A DNA stretch of 5,054 bases from Pseudomonadota bacterium (lineage in GTDB: Bacteria; Pseudomonadota; Gammaproteobacteria; Xanthomonadales; Xanthomonadaceae). The translations under genes were made by a program, and so were the position numbers. Position 1 is the first letter of the stretch, and the number at the start of each line of letters is the position of its first letter. Below the pieces are notes generated by a model that worked only from the letters and a program-made list of their open reading frames with translations, was not told the origin of the DNA and searched no databases. The stretch spans positions 1 to 5,054 of the forward strand of contig JAEXLY010000140.1 of NCBI GenBank assembly GCA_023444765.1, written 5' to 3'. Positions 1-5,054 of the stretch are shown here, piece after piece.

Positions 1-17
1 GTCGCGCGCCGCGCGAC
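1..17 (-). terminator. Inverted repeat just past accC stop
   Basis: Positions 1-8 (GTCGCGCG) and 10-17 (CGCGCGAC) are perfect reverse complements around one base; as RNA this gives a 7-bp all-GC-rich stem with a 3-nt loop. It begins 4 nt after the accC stop codon on the minus strand. It could be a terminator, an mRNA 3'-end stabiliser or an attenuating hairpin before the next gene. Whether a U-tract follows cannot be seen because the window ends here, so the terminator label is tentative. Confidence 0.35.
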
Positions 18-21
18 GCCC

Positions 22-1389
<1,368 letters not shown>

Positions 1390-1400
1390 GAGGAGACCGG

Positions 1401-1428
1401 GAATCGGGAATGGGGAGAGGGGAATCGG
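1401..1428. repeat. Degenerate 7-bp tandem repeat (GAATCGG) in accB-accC gap
   Basis: Four in-phase heptamers follow one another: GAATCGG (1401-1407), GAATGGG (1408-1414), GAGAGGG (1415-1421) and GAATCGG (1422-1428). The first and last are identical, and the middle two differ from them by one and three bases. The block lies 11 bp upstream of the accC start codon. On the coding strand it reads as a pyrimidine-rich CCGATTC-type tract. From memory, similar GGGAATC-type strings are scattered through intergenic regions of Xanthomonas-group genomes; that resemblance is recall, not a search. Confidence 0.75.
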
Positions 1429-1504
1429 AAGAGCCGTTGTCCCGCCGCTTCGATTCCTGTGACTCGCCGAGCGGGTTCATCAGTGCGGTGAGCTTCGCCG
1501 GCGC

Positions 1505-1993
1505 TCAGCCGATCACGAACAGCGGCTGGTCGAACTCGACCGGCTGGCCGTTCTCGCAGGCGATCGCGAGCACGGTGCCGGAGGCGTCGGCCTCGATCGG
1601 GTTGAACATCTTCATCGCCTCGATGATGCCCAGGGTGTCGCCGGCCTTGACCGCCTGGCCGACGGTGACGAAGGGCGGCTTGTCCGGAGAGGGCGAGGCG
1701 TAGAAGGTGCCGACCATCGGGGAGGTGACCACATGCCCGGCCGGCAGGCCGGAACCCGCCTCCGCCGCGGGGGCGCGGCCACCGGTGGCGGCCTCGACCG
1801 GCGACTGCATGGGCATCACCTGCTCGGGGCGGGGCGCCTGCGGCGCCGCGTGCGCCTGGGCGTAGACCATCGGCGCGTCGACGCTGGTGCCGCGCGACAG
1901 GCGCACCGACTCCTCGCCCTCCTTGATCTCGATTTCGGCGAGGTTCGACTCCTCGAGCAGTTCGATGAGTTTCTTGAGCTTGCGAAGGTCCAT
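1505..1993 (-). CDS. accB: Biotin carboxyl carrier protein of acetyl-CoA carboxylase (AccB)
   Basis: AccB carries the biotin that AccC carboxylates and that AccA/AccD use to make malonyl-CoA. It has 162 residues, the usual size (E. coli 156). The N-terminal part (1-35, MDLRKLKKLIELLEES...) is the charged helical segment typical of AccB, followed by a Pro/Ala-rich flexible linker at about 39-86. The C-terminal biotinyl domain (about 87-162) has the TSPMVGTFYASPSPD segment with the thumb characteristic of bacterial AccB, and the biotinylation motif EAMKM, whose target lysine is K128. After it the sequence reads FNPIEAD, where E. coli has MNQIEAD. The start is supported by an ACGAGG ribosome binding site 6 nt upstream. 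It lies 40 bp after aroQ and 115 bp before accC in the same direction, consistent with one operon. Confidence 0.98.
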   Translation of the reverse strand: MDLRKLKKLIELLEESNLAEIEIKEGEESVRLSRGTSVDAPMVYAQAHAAPQAPRPEQVMPMQSPVEAATGGRAPAAEAGSGLPAGHVVTSPMVGTFYASPSPDKPPFVTVGQAVKAGDTLGIIEAMKMFNPIEADASGTVLAIACENGQPVEFDQPLFVIG

Positions 1994-1999
1994 GGATGG

Positions 2000-2005
2000 C
2001 CTCGT
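2000..2005 (-). promoter_or_regulatory. Ribosome binding site of accB
   Basis: On the minus strand ACGAGG ends 6 nt before the accB ATG at 1993. It is the only clear Shine-Dalgarno-like sequence at a start among the aroQ, accB and accC genes, and it supports the chosen accB start. It lies within the 40-bp aroQ-accB gap, so accB can recruit ribosomes itself. Confidence 0.55.
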
Positions 2006-2033
2006 GTCCGGGCTTGCGAAAGGGAAGAGGGGC

Positions 2034-2477
2034 TCAGGCGGCCGGCAGCCGGCGCAGGGCCGCGTCGAGCGCGTAGCGGTAGCTGTCCGCGCCGAATCCG
2101 CAGACCACGCCCACGGCCTTGTCGCTGAAATAGCTGTGCTGGCGGAAGGGTTCGCGGGCGTGGGGGTTGGACAGGTGGATCTCGATGAACGGGATCGCCA
2201 CCGCCGCCAGCGCGTCGCGGATCGCCACGCTGGTATGGGTAAAGGCAGCCGGGTTGATCAGGATGAAGGCGGTGCCGTCGCCGCGCGCGGCCTGGATACG
2301 CTCGACCAGCACGTGCTCGGCATTCGACTGCAGGCTCTCCACCGCATGCCCGGCGGCGGCGGCCCGGGCCTTGATGTCGGCGTCGATATCGGCCAGCGTG
2401 GCATGCCCGTAGACCTCGGGCTCGCGCATGCCGAGCAGGTTGAGGTTGGGGCCATGCAGGAGCAGCAGCTGGGCCAT
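2034..2477 (-). CDS. aroQ: 3-dehydroquinate dehydratase, type II (AroQ)
   Basis: AroQ dehydrates 3-dehydroquinate to 3-dehydroshikimate, the third step of the shikimate pathway; type II enzymes are small cytoplasmic dodecamers. The protein has 147 residues, the normal length. The signature LLLLHGPNLNLLG lies at 4-16. Visible catalytic or substrate-binding residues are R18 and Y23 (flexible active-site lid, MREPEVYG), N75 in INPAAFTHTS, H101 in EIHLSNPHAREPF, and R112. The QSNAEHVLVERI segment (50-61) corresponds to the family's QSNxEGxLVDxI; here AEH replaces the usual HEG. I chose the ATG at 2477 because MAQLLLLHGPNLN is the family's usual N-terminus; an in-frame TTG seven codons upstream (2498) is less likely. 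Neither start has a clear Shine-Dalgarno. It is the first gene of the aroQ-accB-accC run, an arrangement common in gammaproteobacteria. Confidence 0.97.
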   Translation of the reverse strand: MAQLLLLHGPNLNLLGMREPEVYGHATLADIDADIKARAAAAGHAVESLQSNAEHVLVERIQAARGDGTAFILINPAAFTHTSVAIRDALAAVAIPFIEIHLSNPHAREPFRQHSYFSDKAVGVVCGFGADSYRYALDAALRRLPAA

Positions 2478-2608
2478 CGGTCGGGCGGGGCAGGACAAGG
2501 CGCGCAGTCTGGAGGATGTCGCCGATGCTGTCCAGTTCGCCGAAGTTTGCGGGATTTAAGCGAGTGTTTGAGTTCGCGGCCGGTCAAGGGGGCTGCCGGA
2601 CCCTTGCT
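2478..2608 (-). promoter_or_regulatory. Leader of the aroQ-accB-accC run, with weak promoter-like elements
   Basis: This stretch between aroQ and the broken GST gene is richer in A+T than its surroundings around 2545-2575. On the minus strand it holds TTGACC (2587-2582), 5 of 6 matches to a sigma-70 -35 box, and TTAAAT (2559-2554), 4 of 6 to a -10 box. The spacing of 22 bp is too long for a standard promoter, so the two may not belong together. It also carries the 6-bp inverted repeat at 2585-2606 and three heptamers of form GCRAACT at 2534-2577. A promoter for the operon is expected here from gene order, but I cannot place it with confidence. Confidence 0.3.
2585..2606. repeat. Inverted repeat CAAGGG-N10-CCCTTG in the aroQ leader
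   Basis: CAAGGG at 2585-2590 and CCCTTG at 2601-2606 are perfect reverse complements separated by 10 bases, so the centres of the arms are 16 bp apart. The left arm overlaps the -35-like TTGACC on the minus strand by three bases. A 6-bp repeat can occur by chance in 5 kb; its position is what makes it worth listing. Confidence 0.35.
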
Positions 2609-3262
2609 GTGTCGATCGCGGCCGTACTCGCTCGACGGGGAGGGAATGCTGCCGTAAACCGACAGAAGCTTTCCATCGACACCCTGTACTTTAATCCGAG
2701 TGTGGAGATGGCCCGTCACCTGCGGGCGCCACTGCGCTTCGTCCGCGCCGATCCGATGGGCCGCGACCAGGAAGCGTTCCGCGCCATCAATCCCAGCACG
2801 CGGGTCCCGGTCCTGGTCGAGCCCGGGCTGACGCTGTGGGAGGCCGGCGCGATCGCGATGCGGCTGGCCGGCCACTTCGCTCCCGCGTTCTGGTCGCAGG
2901 AGCGGCGCGAGGAGGTGATGGTGTGGGTGGGCTGGAGCTCCCACCACTTCACCCGCTGGGCCAGAGGGCTGTACTTCGAGCGGATCGTGGTGCCGCGCTG
3001 TTTCCCGCGCCCGCCGACGATGCGGCGATCGCCATCGCCGAGGCGGACTGCAGCCCTTCGCCGCGGTGCTCGACGCCGCCCTGGCCGGTCGCCGCTGGCT
3101 GGTCGGCGATGCGTCCACCTGTGCCGACTTCCGCATGTCCCCCGTGCTGCCGTTCGCGGCGGACGCGGGCATCGCGCTGGCGCGGTTCCCGCAGCTGGGC
3201 GCCTGGCGTGCGCGGCTGGAGGAACTCGAGGCCTGGCCCGATCCGTTCGCGGGCCGGACTGA
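2609..3262 (+). pseudogene. Glutathione S-transferase family gene, frameshifted remnant
   Basis: The translated pieces form a GST: beta1 TLYFNPSVEMARHL (2681-2722), then RFVRADP, the thioredoxin-fold signature INPSTRVPVLVE with its cis-proline, and TLWEAGAIAMRLA, followed by an alpha-helical C-terminal domain including GRRWLVGDASTCADFRM. No single frame encodes all of it. Frame 2 holds 2681 to about 2995, frame 1 holds ALFPAPADDAAIAIAEAD (2995-3048) and frame 3 holds LQPFAAVLDAALAG onward (from 3049). Adding one G near 2995 and one C near 3048 joins them smoothly. A third lost base near 3249-3259 would bring the TGA at 3260-3262 back into frame. Helix 1 also looks about six residues short (HL-RAPLRF), and no good start codon precedes TLYF; the GTG at 2609 is only the nearest in-frame candidate and lacks a Shine-Dalgarno. 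Rebuilt, it would have roughly 195-220 residues, the usual GST size. It is the only plus-strand gene, convergent with tlpA. The substrate is unknown. Sequencing error is the main alternative to true decay. Confidence 0.75.
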
Positions 3263-3276
3263 GGCGCCGGCCTCAG
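3259..3276. terminator. Hairpin across the convergent GST and tlpA stop codons
   Basis: CTGAGGC (3259-3265) and GCCTCAG (3270-3276) form a perfect 7-bp stem around the 4-nt loop GCCG. The left arm contains the TGA at 3260-3262 that would end the GST gene; the right arm contains, on the minus strand, the TGA of tlpA (3275-3273). By symmetry it can fold in both transcripts, so it may act as a two-way terminator or 3'-end block. Neither side has a T-tract, so intrinsic termination would be atypical. Confidence 0.45.
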
Positions 3277-3869
3277 GGGGTCGCCCAGGCGTCGATCTCG
3301 CCCTCCTCGAACGGGCCGATCTTCTGCTTGAGCAGGCGGCCGTCGCCCGAGACCAGGATCGAGTAGGGCAGCACGCCCTTCGGGTTGCCCAGCTGCACGC
3401 CCGCATCGGCAGGCCCGGGCGCATCGATGGCCTGCGCGTACGCCACCGGGATGCGCTGCAGGAAATCGCGCACCGCCTCCGGGTCGTCCAGCGCCAGGCC
3501 CAACACCTGCACGCCGGCATCGCCCTGCGCGCGGGCGTAGCGGTCGAGCTCCGGCATTTCCTTGATGCAGGGGCCGCACCAGCTGGCCCAGACGTTGACC
3601 AGCAGCGGCCGGCCGGCGAAGTCGTCGGGCAGCGCGAAGCTGCCCCCGTCAAGGCCGGCGACCTCGACCCGCGGCAGGGGGGCGCCGCGCCGGGCCACGG
3701 CCACGCCGGCGGGCACCTCGGTGGTGGCGGTCAGCGTGTCGTTGAGCACGCGCTGGCCGAACTCGCTGCCCAGCAGCGGGCCAGGTCCGGTGGCGAACAG
3801 GCCCACCACCACGCCGAGTGCGCCGGCAGCCGCGGCCACCAGCACGATCCGGGTCGTGGTCAGCTTCAT
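3273..3869 (-). CDS. tlpA: TlpA/ResA-like membrane-anchored periplasmic thioredoxin
   Basis: This is a thioredoxin-fold thiol-disulfide protein of 198 residues, expected to sit in the inner membrane facing the periplasm. Residues 7-27 form a single hydrophobic anchor or uncleaved signal (RIVLVAAAAGALGVVVGLF). The thioredoxin domain spans about 60-195, with LVNVWASWCGPCIKEMPEL giving the active-site C98-G-P-C101, and the conserved cis-proline P168 in GVLPYS. Members of this family reduce disulfides in periplasmic proteins, for example apocytochrome c or copper-site proteins; which client this one serves cannot be read from the sequence. Its ATG overlaps the dsbD stop codon (ATGA, 3869-3866), which implies translational coupling and suggests that DsbD is its electron donor. 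The gene symbol is a family label: ResA, CcmG/DsbE-like or a more specific subfamily is possible. The 3' end is inside a hairpin shared with the convergent GST remnant. Confidence 0.9.
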   Translation of the reverse strand: MKLTTTRIVLVAAAAGALGVVVGLFATGPGPLLGSEFGQRVLNDTLTATTEVPAGVAVARRGAPLPRVEVAGLDGGSFALPDDFAGRPLLVNVWASWCGPCIKEMPELDRYARAQGDAGVQVLGLALDDPEAVRDFLQRIPVAYAQAIDAPGPADAGVQLGNPKGVLPYSILVSGDGRLLKQKIGPFEEGEIDAWATP

Positions 3870-5054
3870 CGCGCGGCCCGCCGCAGCGCGGCCGTGACGA
3901 TGTCATCGCTCAACAGTGCGGGCAGCACCTCGCCCTCGCCGCCGCCGCGCGGATAGACCACGTACAGCGGCACGCCGACCGCGCGGTGGCGGTCGAGGAA
4001 GGCGGTGATGGCCGGATCGGTACTGGTGTAGTCGCCCACCAGGTAGACCGCGTCGGCCGCCGCCAGCGCCTCGCGAAACACCGGTTGCGACAGCACCCGG
4101 CGCTCGTTGGCCTTGCAGGTCACGCACCAGTCCGCGGTCATGTTGACGAACACGACGCGTCCCTCGTCGCGCAGTGCCGCGAGCCGCGCTTCCGACCAGG
4201 GTTCATGCCCCTCGGCGGCCATGGCGGCGCGCTGCGGCGGCGGCAGCGACTCGACTTTCCACACCGGCAGCAGCGCCAGCGCCGCGAGTCCCAGCGCCAG
4301 CAGGCGCGCAACCCCGCCGCCACGCCAGCGACGGCGCTCGTGCCACCACAGCGCCAGCGCGAACACCGCCAGGCCCACCGCCACCAGCGCCATCGCGTCC
4401 ACGCCGCGCTGCTTGCCCAGCACCCACAGCAGCCAGATCGCCGTCAGGTACATCGGGAACGCAAGGACCTGCTTGAGCGTTTCCATCCACGCGCCCGGCC
4501 TGGGCAGCCGGTCCGCGAGCGCGGGCACCAGGCCGATCAGCAGGAACGGCAGCGCCAGCCCGAGGCCCAGCATCAGGAACACCGCCAGGGCCAGCCACGG
4601 CGCCGCGGTGAACGCGAACGCGAGCGCGCCGCCCATGAACGGGGCGATGCAGGGACTGGCGACCACGCAGGCCAGCACCCCGGTGAAGAAGTCGCCGGCC
4701 GGACCGCTGCGCGCGGCCAGCGACTGGCCGATGCCGCCGAGGCCCGCGCCCAGGGTGAACACGCCCGACAGGCTCAGCCCGACTGCGAACATCAGGTACA
4801 CCAGCGCCGCCACGAACCAGGGCTGCTGAAGCTGGAAGCCCCAACCCAGCGCCTGTCCGCCGGCGCGCAGCGCCAGCACCAGCGCGCCGATGGCGGCGAA
4901 CGCCACCAGCACGCCGGCCGTGTACCAGAGCGCGTGGTGGCGCGCGCGTGTGCGGCTCGCGCCGCTCTGCGCCAGGCCCAGCACCTTGAGCGAGAGGATC
5001 GGCAGCACGCAGGGCATCAGGTTGAGCACCAGCCCGCCAAGCAGGGCCAGCAGC
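3866..5054 (-). CDS. dsbD: Thiol:disulfide interchange protein DsbD, 3' part
   Basis: DsbD moves electrons from cytoplasmic thioredoxin through the inner membrane to periplasmic thioredoxin-like proteins. The reading frame stays open to the right edge, so the 5' end is missing; the window starts in LLALLGGLVLNLMPC, the first membrane segment of the beta domain. A GTG at 5029 is internal, not the start. About eight hydrophobic segments are visible between 5054 and roughly 4260. The two membrane cysteines that form the DsbD-beta redox pair are present: NLMPCVLP (Cys codon 5011-5009) and ASPCIAPFMGG (4651-4649). The C-terminal gamma domain is thioredoxin-like, with FVNMTADWCVTCKANE giving the CVTC active site (codons from 4126 to 4115) and a cis-proline in VGVPLYVVYP. 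The N-terminal alpha domain, if present, is outside the window. It overlaps tlpA by four bases. CcdA-type proteins are ruled out by the fused gamma domain. Confidence 0.96.
   Translation of the reverse strand, partial: LLALLGGLVLNLMPCVLPILSLKVLGLAQSGASRTRARHHALWYTAGVLVAFAAIGALVLALRAGGQALGWGFQLQQPWFVAALVYLMFAVGLSLSGVFTLGAGLGGIGQSLAARSGPAGDFFTGVLACVVASPCIAPFMGGALAFAFTAAPWLALAVFLMLGLGLALPFLLIGLVPALADRLPRPGAWMETLKQVLAFPMYLTAIWLLWVLGKQRGVDAMALVAVGLAVFALALWWHERRRWRGGGVARLLALGLAALALLPVWKVESLPPPQRAAMAAEGHEPWSEARLAALRDEGRVVFVNMTADWCVTCKANERRVLSQPVFREALAAADAVYLVGDYTSTDPAITAFLDRHRAVGVPLYVVYPRGGGEGEVLPALLSDDIVTAALRRAAR

Noticed and set aside
2477..2498. TTG at 2498 as the aroQ start
   Set aside because: It would add seven residues (MSCPARP) before the family's canonical N-terminus, without a ribosome site.
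2258..3652. Minus-strand open frame of 464 codons across tlpA, GST and aroQ
   Set aside because: It crosses three genes out of frame, and its product is low-complexity Arg/Ser/Pro/Ala. Overlap with aroQ and tlpA, both certain, rules it out.
3066..3956. Plus-strand open frame of 296 codons read as one protein
   Set aside because: Only its first 60 or so codons are GST-like; the rest is antisense to tlpA and the end of dsbD, so it is a product of the frameshifts.
4107..4829. Plus-strand open frame of 240 codons antisense to dsbD
   Set aside because: It is the complement of membrane-domain codons with Ser/Ala/Pro-rich content, has no ribosome site and overlaps conserved DsbD residues.

Overview
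The window reads as chromosomal housekeeping DNA from a high-GC gammaproteobacterium, most likely of the Xanthomonadaceae/Lysobacteraceae (Xanthomonas, Lysobacter, Luteimonas and relatives). The reasons are very GC-rich third codon positions, the gene neighbourhood dsbD-tlpA / aroQ-accB-accC, AccB and AccC sequences of the proteobacterial type, and a degenerate GGGAATC-type heptamer tandem repeat in an intergenic gap, a repeat style I recall from that family. The lineage call is inference; no search was run.

Layout, right to left, because every intact gene is on the minus strand. From the right edge to 3866 lies the 3' part of dsbD, the membrane thiol-disulfide reductase; its 5' end is outside the window. 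It overlaps by an ATGA the start of tlpA (3273-3869), a membrane-anchored periplasmic thioredoxin-like protein. The only plus-strand gene follows, at about 2609-3262: a glutathione S-transferase family gene broken by two clear single-base deletions and probably a third, with no convincing start codon. It converges on tlpA, and a perfect 7-bp hairpin spans both stop codons. A leader of about 130 bp (2478-2608) probably holds the promoter region of aroQ. Then come aroQ (2034-2477, type II 3-dehydroquinase), accB (1505-1993, biotin carboxyl carrier protein) and accC (22-1389, biotin carboxylase), in one direction and probably one transcript. A perfect inverted repeat starts 4 nt beyond the accC stop, at the left edge.

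Functionally there are two modules. DsbD carries electrons from cytoplasmic thioredoxin across the inner membrane and could keep TlpA reduced in the periplasm. AroQ makes 3-dehydroshikimate for aromatic amino acids, while AccB and AccC form the biotin-carboxylating half of acetyl-CoA carboxylase, the committed step of fatty acid synthesis; AccA and AccD are not in this window.

I see no mobile element, CRISPR array, RNA gene or new defence-like system. The points worth a second look are the decaying GST gene, a V295G change in the bicarbonate-binding motif of AccC, the heptamer repeat next to the accC start (which has no Shine-Dalgarno), and the small symmetric elements in the aroQ leader and at the GST/tlpA junction.
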